Below are positions 17,819-25,946 of a stretch of DNA of 64,000 nucleotides, one piece after another. Numbering within the stretch: position 1 is the first letter of the stretch; each line of letters opens with the position of its first letter. Made by a program: the position numbers and the translations under genes. The notes beneath the pieces are model-generated. The model ran no database searches. It was not told where the DNA came from and saw nothing but the letters and a program-made list of their open reading frames with translations. Source of the stretch: Nocardioides aromaticivorans (GTDB lineage: Bacteria > Actinomycetota > Actinomycetes > Propionibacteriales > Nocardioidaceae); assembly GCF_013408525.1 (NCBI RefSeq), contig NZ_JACBZM010000001.1, forward strand, positions 992,001 through 1,056,000, read 5' to 3'.

Positions 17819-18700
17819 TCAGCGCCACACCTTGACGTAGTCGACCTGCATCGTGGCGGGCAGCGGCACCTGGCCGTCGTACTGGTTGCTTCCGCCGCCC
17901 AGGAACTGGGTGAGGTTGATGATGAACGGCTTCTGGTAGCTGCTCGCGCCGCGGGTGTTGGTCAGGCAGGTCCGGCCGTCGACGTAGATCGTCAGCCGGT
18001 CGGCGAACCACTCCAGCGCGTAGGTGTGCCACTCGCCGCGCGACGACGGGCAGTTCCAGGCCGTGTTGACGCCCTGGACCCCGCCGTACTGGTCGTCGCT
18101 GTAGTGCAGGAACGGGATCGCCAGGTCGGGCCGCGACGAGAAGGTCTCCGCGATGTCGATCTCGCCGGACTCGGGCCACGGCGAGTCGGAGGTGTACCGG
18201 ACGTCGGGCCACAGCCAGAACGCCTCGTGCAGGCCCGGCGCGGAGGCGGCCTGGACCTTGATCCGCGCCTCGAACCGGCCGTACTGCTGGCCGAACCGGC
18301 GATAGGTGGTCGCCCATCCGGAGGCGTACGACGCCCGGGTGCCGTCGGCGCGCAGCGGGCACTGCGTGGTCGCGTCGGTCCTGATCGCCGACAGGCGCAG
18401 CGCGCCGTTGGACACCGAGATGGTGCGCGGGCTGTTGAGGATGCACAGGTCACCGGTGCCGGGCTGGCTGAAGCCCAGCCAGCGCGACGGCTCGAGGCTG
18501 GTCCCGGAGAAGTTGTCGACCATCGTGCAGGTCCAGCTGCCGCCGCCCGGCTTCGCGACCCGGGCACCGCAGTCGAGCTTGGTGGACCCGCTCGGGGCGG
18601 AGGAGGCCGCCGGCACCGGCGCCGACGGCGTCAGCGGCACGGCCAGGGCGGCGGCCAGCAGGCCGGCCGCCAGCAGTGCGGCAAGGCGGATCGGACGCAT
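17819..18700 (-). CDS. Secreted GH16-family glycoside hydrolase, paralog 2
   Basis: Product of 293 residues from ATG 18700, with GGGGGA upstream; longer open frames are shadows. Sec signal peptide to about residue 33, a short Ser/Ala linker, then the DCG...GGSWTCTMVDNF block. Catalytic residues E180, D182 and E185 in GEIDIAETFSS are intact. IAE is shared with paralog 4, whereas paralogs 1 and 3 have VME and IME. Ends MQVDYVKVWR. Probably acts outside the cell on a beta-glucan-like polymer. Confidence 0.9.
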   Translation of the reverse strand: MRPIRLAALLAAGLLAAALAVPLTPSAPVPAASSAPSGSTKLDCGARVAKPGGGSWTCTMVDNFSGTSLEPSRWLGFSQPGTGDLCILNSPRTISVSNGALRLSAIRTDATTQCPLRADGTRASYASGWATTYRRFGQQYGRFEARIKVQAASAPGLHEAFWLWPDVRYTSDSPWPESGEIDIAETFSSRPDLAIPFLHYSDDQYGGVQGVNTAWNCPSSRGEWHTYALEWFADRLTIYVDGRTCLTNTRGASSYQKPFIINLTQFLGGGSNQYDGQVPLPATMQVDYVKVWR

Positions 18701-18810
18701 GACTTCCCCCTGGTGGACGTGCGCGAGATCCCGCGTGACGAAGGCTCCCGGGGAGGAAGGTAGCGCCTTGCACGTGCCGCCGGACAGGGGTCTCGGGACC
18801 GGATCCGGGT

Positions 18811-19671
18811 TCAGCGCCAGGCCTTCACCCAGTCGACCTCCATCGTCACGGGCAGGGCGACGCGGCCGTCGTATGCATTGGCGCCGGTGCCCGTGAACTG
18901 GGTGAAGCAGATGATGAAGCGCTTGTGGAAGGCGTCGCCGGAGACGTTGTTGACCAGGCAGGTGTCCCCGTCGACGAGGATCTCCAGGCGCTCGGCGGTC
19001 CACTCCAGGGTGTAGGTGTGCCACTCGCCGCGGGTCGTCTCGCACCCCCAGGCGGTGTTGACGCCGTTGTTCGGCTTCTCGCCCGCCTCGTAGTGGAGGA
19101 ACGGGATCACCCGGTCGGGCTGGTGGGAGTAGGTCTCCATGATGTCGATCTCGCCCGACTGCGGCCAGGGCTTGTCGGCGCCGTACCGGACGTCGGGCCA
19201 GAGCCAGAAGGCCTCGTGGACTCCGGGGCCGTCGACGTCCTGGACCTTGATCCGGGCCTCGAACCGGCCGTACTTCTGGCTCCAGCGACCGTAGGACGTC
19301 ACCCAGCCCGAGGCGTACGACGCCCGGCTGCCGTCGGCGCGTGCCGGGCAGGTCGTGGCTGCGTCCGTGCGCAGCACCGACAGCCGGAGGCTGCCGTCGG
19401 CCACGGACACCGTCCGCGGGTCGTCGACGGCGCACAGGTCGTCGGTGCCGACGACCTCGGAGACCTTCCAGGTGTCGGGGTCGAGCCGGTCACCGGAGAA
19501 GTCCTCGACGAGGGTGCACTCCCAGGCGCCGCCGCCCGGCTTCGCGAACCTCTTGCCGCACTCGTCGCTGCCCTCGATCCGCTCCCGGGTCGCCCACAGG
19601 GCCACGCCGACGCCCGCGACGAGGACCACGAGGGCCACGGCGACGACGAGGACGGGACGGGAGGGACGCAC
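18811..19671 (-). CDS. Membrane-anchored GH16-family glycoside hydrolase, paralog 3
   Basis: Product of 286 residues. Residues 7-27 are one long hydrophobic stretch with no clear cleavage site, followed by charged ATRERIEGSDECG, which suggests a signal anchor instead of secretion. Catalytic E174, D176 and E179 in GEIDIMETYS are present. The start is GTG 19671 with TACCGT eight bases upstream, a leaderless arrangement. It lies 51 bp downstream of paralog 4 and could also be cotranscribed with it. Confidence 0.88.
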   Translation of the reverse strand: MRPSRPVLVVAVALVVLVAGVGVALWATRERIEGSDECGKRFAKPGGGAWECTLVEDFSGDRLDPDTWKVSEVVGTDDLCAVDDPRTVSVADGSLRLSVLRTDAATTCPARADGSRASYASGWVTSYGRWSQKYGRFEARIKVQDVDGPGVHEAFWLWPDVRYGADKPWPQSGEIDIMETYSHQPDRVIPFLHYEAGEKPNNGVNTAWGCETTRGEWHTYTLEWTAERLEILVDGDTCLVNNVSGDAFHKRFIICFTQFTGTGANAYDGRVALPVTMEVDWVKAWR

Positions 19672-19722
19672 GGGGTGCCACGGTAGTGGCCGGTTGGTCG
19701 CCGTGAGGGCGGGTGCGAGAAA

Positions 19723-20841
19723 TCAGGACCAGGCCTTCACCCAGTCGACCTCCATCGTGGCGGGCAGCGGGACCGAGCCCGTCCACAGGTTGGTGCCGAC
19801 GCCGAGCAGCTGGCTGAGGTTGATGATGAACGGCTTGCGGAAGCTGGCCGCGCCGGAGGTGTTGACCAGGCAGGACCGGCCGTCGACGAACACCTCGAGC
19901 CGGTCGGCGGTCCACTCGAGGGCGTAGGTGTGCCACTCCCCGCGCTGGGCGCGGCACTTCCAGGCGGTGTTCAGCCCGGGCACCGGCCCGCCGCTGTCGG
20001 CGCTGTAGTGGAGGAACGGGATCGCGAGGTCCGGGTGCGACGAGTAGGTCTCGGCGATGTCGATCTCGCCGCTGTTCGGCCAGTCGGCGTCGGAGGAGAA
20101 GCGGATGTCCGGCCACAGCCAGAAGGCCTCGTGCAGCCCGGGCAGGTCGCTCGCCTGCGACCTCATCCGCGCCTCGAAGCGGCCGTACTGCTGGCTCCAG
20201 CGCCCGTAGGTGGAGATCCAGCCGGCGGCGTAGCTGCCCCGCGAGCCGTCGGCGCGCTGCGGGCACGGCTCCTCCTCGCTCGCCTGCACCACGCTGAGCC
20301 GGAGCGTGCCGTCGGCGACGGCCACCGTGCGCGGCCCGGCCGCGACGCAGCGGTCGCCCTGCCCGAGCATGTTCTGGCCGAGCCAGCGGTCGGTGTCGAG
20401 GCTGCTGCCGGTGAAGTCCTCGAGGAAGGTGCACGCGTAGTAGCCGCCGGTGCGCCGCTTCGGGCGCGCACCGCAGGCGTCGGTCGGCGGCGCGGGCGGC
20501 TTCAGCGGTACGACGCGCCGCACCGTGCTGGCCCGCCGCAGCGAGACCGAGCGGAACGACCGCGTCGTCGCCGGAGCCGGTACGACGACCCGGTACCTCC
20601 CGGTGCTCGCGGCGCGGACCCGTCGCACCGTCACCCAGCGGCTGGTCCGCACCTGGACGGAGACCAGGGCACGCGGCCGGGCCCGGCCGGTCAGCACGAC
20701 GCTCTTGGTGGTCGTGGTCGGCCGGTCGAGGACGGGGGCCGGGGCGCGTCCCGCCTCCGCGGCCGGAACGCCGTCGGGCACGAGGCCCACCGACAGCACG
20801 ACGGCCAGCACGGCCGTGACCATCACTCGCAGAGCGCGCAT
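19723..20841 (-). CDS. Secreted GH16-family glycoside hydrolase with extra N-terminal domain, paralog 4
   Basis: Product of 372 residues: signal peptide (to about residue 30), an additional all-beta-like, Arg-rich segment at residues 38-112 (SVVLTGRARPRALVSVQVR...), then the same GH16 module as its neighbours with E259, D261 and E264 in GEIDIAETYSS. The extra domain has the look of an Ig or fibronectin-like spacer and may bind cell wall; I do not recognise the family. Upstream gene of the four-paralog block; the copies differ enough that the duplications are not recent. Confidence 0.9.
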   Translation of the reverse strand: MRALRVMVTAVLAVVLSVGLVPDGVPAAEAGRAPAPVLDRPTTTTKSVVLTGRARPRALVSVQVRTSRWVTVRRVRAASTGRYRVVVPAPATTRSFRSVSLRRASTVRRVVPLKPPAPPTDACGARPKRRTGGYYACTFLEDFTGSSLDTDRWLGQNMLGQGDRCVAAGPRTVAVADGTLRLSVVQASEEEPCPQRADGSRGSYAAGWISTYGRWSQQYGRFEARMRSQASDLPGLHEAFWLWPDIRFSSDADWPNSGEIDIAETYSSHPDLAIPFLHYSADSGGPVPGLNTAWKCRAQRGEWHTYALEWTADRLEVFVDGRSCLVNTSGAASFRKPFIINLSQLLGVGTNLWTGSVPLPATMEVDWVKAWS

Positions 20842-20988
20842 CTTCGACCTCCCTGTCCCGATCCGCTGCCCTTCGAGGCTAGGAATCGGGGAGGGGTCTC
20901 AGGAACCTGCGCGCGGGCCGACCTGACCGGTCCCGGAGGACCAAGCGGCTGGGACGGGGGTCCGCGGGACCGGGTCCCAACGCGGGGG

Positions 20989-21909
20989 TCAGGCCCGCAG
21001 GTCGACGCCGAGCCAGCGCAGGCCGACGGGGTCGATCTCGACCACCCGCGGGTCGGCCTCCGGGTCGACGTCGGTGGCCGCGGTCGCCCGCATGATCCGC
21101 ACCTCGAGCCGGGCGTCGGCGAGGCCCTCGGCCAGTCCGGTCCCCCACTCCACGACGGTCACGGCCTCGTCCAGGTCCGTGTCCAGGTCGAGGTCGTCGA
21201 GCTCGGCCTGCCCGCCCAGCCGGTAGGCGTCGACGTGCACCAGCGCCGGCCCGTCGCCCAGCGACGGGTGCACGCGCGCGATCACGAAGGTCGGCGACGT
21301 GATCCCGCCGCGCACGCCCAGCCCGGCCCCGAGGCCCTGGGTGAAGGTCGTCTTGCCGGCGCCGAGCTCGCCGCTGAGCACCAGCACGTCACCGGCCCGC
21401 AGCAGGCCCGCGACGCGCTCACCGAGGTCGCGCATGTCGTCGGCCGACGGGACCTCCACGGCGAGCGGCACGGGTCGCGCCATCTCGATGTACGGCGGGT
21501 GGCGGTCGGTCTCGACGAAGCCCATGTCGCGCCAGAAGCCCGCCGTGCGCGGGAGCTCCTGGCGGGCGAGGATCACGGCTCGTCGTACACCGGGACGACG
21601 GGAGGCGGCGGCGAGCGCGGCCCTCACCAGCTCGCGCGCGAGCCCGCGCCCCTGGGCGGACGGGTCGACCCCGAAGCGGCGCAGGTAGATCGCGTCGTCG
21701 ACCGGGTCGAGGACCACGGTGCCGACCGGCCGGCCGTCGTCGAGCGCCAGCAGGCCGCCCCCCGGCGCGAGCATCGCGCCGATCGTGTCGACGGTCTCGG
21801 CGAGCGCGTCGGCCGGCGGATCGAGCACGGGGCGCGCGGCGAAGGCGGCCTTGACGACGGCCAGGACGTCGTCGGCCCGCTCGGGGCCGACCTCGATGAT
21901 CTCGATCAC
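20989..21909 (-). CDS. tsaE: GNAT acetyltransferase - TsaE fusion
   Basis: Product of 306 residues from GTG 21909, whose GTG overlaps the stop of the upstream hydrolase gene (GTGA). Residues 1-145 are a GNAT domain (FGVDPSAQGRGLARELVRAAL, then TAGFWRDMGFVETDRHPPYIEM). Residues 150-306 are TsaE, the ATPase of the t6A37 complex: Walker A SGELGAGKTTFTQGLG around K186, the SPTFVIARVH block and VVEWGTGLAEGL. TsaE alone is usually about 155 residues, so the front half is an added enzyme. The acceptor of the acetyltransferase is unknown. An in-frame extension above 21909 is not supported. Confidence 0.92.
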   Translation of the reverse strand: MIEIIEVGPERADDVLAVVKAAFAARPVLDPPADALAETVDTIGAMLAPGGGLLALDDGRPVGTVVLDPVDDAIYLRRFGVDPSAQGRGLARELVRAALAAASRRPGVRRAVILARQELPRTAGFWRDMGFVETDRHPPYIEMARPVPLAVEVPSADDMRDLGERVAGLLRAGDVLVLSGELGAGKTTFTQGLGAGLGVRGGITSPTFVIARVHPSLGDGPALVHVDAYRLGGQAELDDLDLDTDLDEAVTVVEWGTGLAEGLADARLEVRIMRATAATDVDPEADPRVVEIDPVGLRWLGVDLRA

Positions 21910-23000
21910 GATGCCGTCGCCCTCGCTGCGGCGGCGGTGATCAGCTGGTCGAGCTCGGCGTTGACGAGCTCGTGCCGCTCCATGATCACCATGTGGCCGG
22001 CGCCCTCGCACTCGAGGAGCCGCGAGCCCGGGATCCGCGACTGGAGCTTGCGGGAGTGGCCGATCGAGGTCAGCTTGTCGGCGGTGCCGCAGATGACCGA
22101 CACGGGCACGGCGCCGAGCGCGGCCACGGTGTGGAACTTGTCGAGGCCGGCGAAGTTCGGGAAGAAGTCGGCGACCACCTCGAAGGGCGTCGCGGCGAGC
22201 ATCTCGTCGACGAACTCGACGTACCCCTTCGGAACGGCCTCGCCGAAGGCGAACCGGTCGGTCGCCACGGTCGCCACGGCGGACCCGGCGCGGCGCAGGC
22301 CGTCGATGGCACGGTGGCCCAGGTGCAGCGTGCGGACCGCGCTGCTCGCCAGCGGTCCGGTCAGGCGGGCGGGCAGCATCGGCAGCAGCATGCGGCCCGG
22401 GTCGAGGCCGCCGGCGGTGGTCGAGATCAGGCCGATGCCGACGACGCGGGTGCCGATCAGCTCGGGGAACTGCTCGGCGAACGCCACGATCGACACGCCG
22501 CCCATCGAGTGGCCGACGAGGACGACCGGTCCCTCCGGGGCGACCTGGTCGATCACGGTGTGGAGGTCGCGGCCGAGCTGCTCGATCGTGGAGTGCGCGC
22601 GGTCGGAGTTGCCGGAGCGGCCGTGGGAGCGCTGGTCGTAGTAGACCGCCCGGACCAGGCCGCGGTAGGCCGCGCGCTGGAAGTGCCAGCAGTCGAGGTT
22701 GAGGCAGTAGCCGTGGACGAAGACGACGGTGACCCGCGGCGCCGCGTGGGTACGACGGAGAAGCCGGTCCATCGCGCCGGTCGCCGCCGGCGCCTCCAGC
22801 TCGTCGACCTCCACGTGCAGCGCCACGCCGTCGTCCGCCACGACCGTGACCGGCTCCGAGCGCAGGGTGCCGAACGGGATCGACTCCCCCGCCCTCCGGC
22901 TGATCTGCCGCTGCTTGCGCACGATCCCGACGGCAGCCGTGCCCGCCGCCAGGCCGAGGGCACCCGCGAGCGAGCCGGCGACCTTCCCTCGGCGGCTCAT
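21906..23000 (-). CDS. Alpha/beta-fold hydrolase
   Basis: Product of 364 residues. A short N-terminal hydrophobic segment (residues 8-26) suggests membrane attachment or a signal. The core has HGYCLNLDCWHF (oxyanion region), DQRSHGRSG, the nucleophile elbow GHSMGG, Asp in GTADKLT and the catalytic His in GAGHMVIMERHE. Substrate unknown; such genes sit between alr and tsaE in many actinobacteria. The start ATG (23000) overlaps the alr stop as ATGA and its stop overlaps the tsaE GTG, giving continuous translational coupling. Confidence 0.88.
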   Translation of the reverse strand: MSRRGKVAGSLAGALGLAAGTAAVGIVRKQRQISRRAGESIPFGTLRSEPVTVVADDGVALHVEVDELEAPAATGAMDRLLRRTHAAPRVTVVFVHGYCLNLDCWHFQRAAYRGLVRAVYYDQRSHGRSGNSDRAHSTIEQLGRDLHTVIDQVAPEGPVVLVGHSMGGVSIVAFAEQFPELIGTRVVGIGLISTTAGGLDPGRMLLPMLPARLTGPLASSAVRTLHLGHRAIDGLRRAGSAVATVATDRFAFGEAVPKGYVEFVDEMLAATPFEVVADFFPNFAGLDKFHTVAALGAVPVSVICGTADKLTSIGHSRKLQSRIPGSRLLECEGAGHMVIMERHELVNAELDQLITAAAARATAS

Positions 23001-24175
23001 CGGGTGGGCTCCGTGGCGTCGCCGTCGACGTACCTGCGGGTCATCCGGCCCCCGATCCTCGTCACGATCTCGTAGTTGATGGTGCCGCAGGCCTCGGCCC
23101 AGTCCTGGGCGCTGGGCCCGCCGGCGGCGGGCGGCCCGAAGACGATCACCTCGCTGCCCACGGGCGGGTGGTCGCCGCCGAGGTCGACGACGACCTGGTC
23201 CATGCACACGGTGCCGCGGATCGGGCGCCGCTTCCCGTCGATGCCGACCTGGGCGGCCGCCTCGGGGGCGTCGCGACGGAAGGCGTGGCGCGGGATGCCC
23301 TCCCCGTAGCCGACCGGGACGAGACCGACGGTGGTCGGGCGGTCGGCCGTCCAGAGGTGGCCGTAGGAGACGGAGTCGCCGGCGGAGAGCTCCTTGACCA
23401 TGACGAGCGGGGCCCGGACCGTCATCGCGGGGACCAGCCCGATCTCGGTGGCCTCCCCGGGCGCCGGATCGAGCCCGTACATCGCGATGCCGCAGCGGAC
23501 GGCGTCGAAGCGGGACGAGGGCCGCAGGATCGCCGCGGCGGAGTTGGCGAGGTGGCGCAGCTCGGGGCGCAGGCCGGCCTGCTCGGCGAGCGCGAGCGCG
23601 TCGCGGAAGGCCTGCTCCTGGCGGTCGTTGGCCACATGAGCGGGCTCGTCGGCGCAGGCGAAGTGCGACCAGATGCCGGTGACCCGCCAGAGGCCGGCCT
23701 CCTCCCCCGCGCGGGCGCGGGCGAACACCTCGGCCCAGGCCGCGCGGGGCGCGCCACCGCGGGACAGGCCGGTGTCGACCTTGAGCTGGATCCGGGCCGG
23801 CTCGGCGCGGCCCTCGAGGGCGGCCGCGATCGCGTCCAGCTCCTCGACGGAGTAGGCACTGACGTCGATGCCCGCGTCGGCGGCGGCGCGGTGGTCGGAG
23901 TGCTGCGTGGTGATCCAGCACAGCAGCGGTCCCTCGACGCCGGCCGCGCGCAGCGCGAGCGCCTCCTCGATCGTGGCCGTCGCGAGCCACTCCGCGCCGC
24001 CCTCGAGCGCCGCCCGGGCGCTCTCGACCATGCCGTGCCCGTAGCCGTCGGCCTTCACCACAGCGATCAGCGGCACGCCGGCGGTCTGCCGCAGGAGGCG
24101 AGCGTTCGCGCGGATCGCGGCGAGGTCGACGACGATCTCGGCGGGGCCGAGGGGCGGGCGGTGCATGTCTCTCAT
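22997..24175 (-). CDS. alr: Alanine racemase
   Basis: PLP enzyme converting L-alanine to the D-alanine needed for peptidoglycan. Product of 392 residues: Schiff-base Lys41 in AVVKADGYGHG, catalytic-type Tyr in GYGEGIPR near residue 285, and RGTVCMDQVVVDLG. Arg in LSRGGAP and HLANSAA are also typical. It starts at ATG 24175 or ATG 24166 (MHRPP), three codons later. Lies 18 bp downstream of the bifunctional NAD(P)HX repair gene. Confidence 0.95.
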   Translation of the reverse strand: MRDMHRPPLGPAEIVVDLAAIRANARLLRQTAGVPLIAVVKADGYGHGMVESARAALEGGAEWLATATIEEALALRAAGVEGPLLCWITTQHSDHRAAADAGIDVSAYSVEELDAIAAALEGRAEPARIQLKVDTGLSRGGAPRAAWAEVFARARAGEEAGLWRVTGIWSHFACADEPAHVANDRQEQAFRDALALAEQAGLRPELRHLANSAAAILRPSSRFDAVRCGIAMYGLDPAPGEATEIGLVPAMTVRAPLVMVKELSAGDSVSYGHLWTADRPTTVGLVPVGYGEGIPRHAFRRDAPEAAAQVGIDGKRRPIRGTVCMDQVVVDLGGDHPPVGSEVIVFGPPAAGGPSAQDWAEACGTINYEIVTRIGGRMTRRYVDGDATEPTR

Positions 24176-24193
24176 CGTCCCATCACGGGGTGG

Positions 24194-25582
24194 TCAGGGT
24201 GCGGTCAGGCTCGCGATGAGGTCCGGGAGCGCCGCCGCGACGTCGCCGGCGACGATCGGCCCGTCCTGGGACGCGAGCGTTGCGGCCGCGCCGTGGAGCC
24301 ACGAGCCGACCGAGGCTGCATCGAAGGGGTCGAGCCCGGTCGCGAGCAGGGCGCCGACCAGCCCGCCGAGCACGTCACCGGCCCCGGCGGTCGCCAGCCA
24401 CGGGGTGCCCGTCGTGGTCACCCGGACCCGCCCGCCGGGTCGCGCGACGACGGTGTGGCGGCCCTTGAGCAGCACCACGGCGTCGTACCGGTCGGCGGCG
24501 GCGCGGGCGTGGGCCAGCGGCTCGGCCTCGATCTCCTCACGGTCGACGCCGAGCATGCGGGACAGCTCGCCGGCGTGCGGGGTGAGGACGGCGTCACGCC
24601 CCCGCGCGAGGTCGGCGAAGGCGAGCGCGTCGGCGTCGACGACCACGGGTACGTCGTCGGCGAGGGCGTCGCGCAGGGCCGGCTCGGCGGCGGCGTCGCT
24701 GCCCGAGCCGACCACCCAGGCCTGCACCCGGCCCGGCCCGACGACCTCCGGGTGGGCGGCACGGACCAGGTCGAGGACGGACTCGTCGCCGTCGTACCGG
24801 ACCATGCCGGCGAGCCCGCAGGCCGCGCCCGCGACGCTGAGCAGGCCGGCGCCGGGGTAGGCGTCGGAGCCCGCGCGGATGCCGACGACGCCGCGGGTGT
24901 ACTTGTGCCCGTCCGGGTCGGGCACCGGCAGCATCGCGGCGACGTCCTCGGGCTGCAGCGCCTCGATCGCGGCCGGCGGCAGGAACGGGTCGAGCCCGAT
25001 GTCGACGAGGTCGACGGCGCCGCACGCCAGGGCCGCGGGGTCGAGCAGGTGGCAGGCCTTGTGCGTGCCGAAGGTGACGGTCAGGTCGGCCTCGACGTGC
25101 TCACCGGGCGTGGCGCCGGAGTCGACGTCGACGCCCGAGGGCGTGTCGACCGCGACCACCGGGATGCCGGCCGCGGCGGCCAGCGCCTCGACGGCGCCGT
25201 CGCGCAGGCCCGGGCGCCCGCCGATTCCGACGATGCCGTCGACGACCACGTCGAAGCGCACGGCGGCCCGGGGGGTGCCGACGCGGCCGCCGGCCGTGCG
25301 GAGCGCGGCCAGCCCGGCCTCGTGGACGGTCGTGGACAGCAACCACGCCTCGACGAGCGCTCCGCGCCGGGCAAGCACCGCGCCGGCGTACAGGGCATCG
25401 CCGCCGTTGTGGCCCGGGCCGACCAGCAGCAGCACCCGGCGGCCGTAGCCGCCGCCGAGCAGGTCGAGGACCGCGTTCGCGAGGCCGTACGCCGCCCGCT
25501 GCATGAGCGTCCCCTCGGGGACCGTCGCCATCAGGGCGGCCTCGGCGGCGCGGACCTCCTCGACGGTGTGGGCGCGGAGCAC
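24194..25582 (-). CDS. nnr: Bifunctional NAD(P)H-hydrate epimerase / ADP-dependent NAD(P)H-hydrate dehydratase
   Basis: Repairs damaged NADHX/NADPHX. Residues 1-215 form the YjeF-N epimerase (GPGHNGGDAL near residue 55, VDTPSGVDVDSG near residue 145, FGTHKACHLL). Residues about 225-462 form the ribokinase-like dehydratase (KYTRGVVGIRAGS, VVDADAL, LTPHAGEL, and the nucleotide motif ATAGAGDVLGGLVGALLATG). Length 462 is normal for the fused form. Eight bp separate it from acpS upstream. Confidence 0.95.
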   Translation of the reverse strand: MLRAHTVEEVRAAEAALMATVPEGTLMQRAAYGLANAVLDLLGGGYGRRVLLLVGPGHNGGDALYAGAVLARRGALVEAWLLSTTVHEAGLAALRTAGGRVGTPRAAVRFDVVVDGIVGIGGRPGLRDGAVEALAAAAGIPVVAVDTPSGVDVDSGATPGEHVEADLTVTFGTHKACHLLDPAALACGAVDLVDIGLDPFLPPAAIEALQPEDVAAMLPVPDPDGHKYTRGVVGIRAGSDAYPGAGLLSVAGAACGLAGMVRYDGDESVLDLVRAAHPEVVGPGRVQAWVVGSGSDAAAEPALRDALADDVPVVVDADALAFADLARGRDAVLTPHAGELSRMLGVDREEIEAEPLAHARAAADRYDAVVLLKGRHTVVARPGGRVRVTTTGTPWLATAGAGDVLGGLVGALLATGLDPFDAASVGSWLHGAAATLASQDGPIVAGDVAAALPDLIASLTAP

Positions 25583-25589
25583 GACGGCC

Positions 25590-25943
25590 TCAGGACTCCA
25601 GGACGACGACGGCGGAGGCGATCCCGCCGTCGTGGGTCAGCGACAGGTGGACCGAGCGGACGCCGAGGCGGTCGGCGACGGCGAGCACCGAGCCGCGCAT
25701 GACGAAGCGCGGGCGGCCGGTCTCCTCCGACACCACCTCCGAGTCGTGCCAGTGCATCCCGCCGGGCGCGCCCAGCGCCTTGGCCAGAGCCTCCTTGGCC
25801 GCGAAGCGCGCCGCCAGCGAGCTGATCGGGCGGTCCCGCTCGGCCTCGACGAAGAGCTTGTCGACCAGCGCGGGAGTACGACGGCACGACTCCTCGAACC
25901 GGGCGATCTCGCACACGTCGATCCCGACGCCGACCACGGCCAT
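25590..25943 (-). CDS. acpS: Holo-[acyl-carrier-protein] synthase
   Basis: Transfers phosphopantetheine from CoA to the serine of acyl carrier proteins. Product of 117 residues with the family signatures [14 protein letters not shown] (Mg-binding Asp9) and [12 protein letters not shown] (Glu and Lys), ending [15 protein letters not shown]. Three bases lie between the glmS stop and its own ATG on the minus strand, so it is cotranscribed with glmS. It could in principle also activate the carrier domain of the Pls-like synthetase at 41.9-45.7 kb, although Sfp-type enzymes are more usual for that. Confidence 0.95.
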   Translation of the reverse strand: MAVVGVGIDVCEIARFEESCRRTPALVDKLFVEAERDRPISSLAARFAAKEALAKALGAPGGMHWHDSEVVSEETGRPRFVMRGSVLAVADRLGVRSVHLSLTHDGGIASAVVVLES

Positions 25944-25946
25944 CGG

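Noticed and set aside
16815..20841. Mobile element carrying the GH16 genes
   Set aside because: No transposase, integrase, terminal repeats or tRNA target are visible; gene duplication at the site explains it as well.
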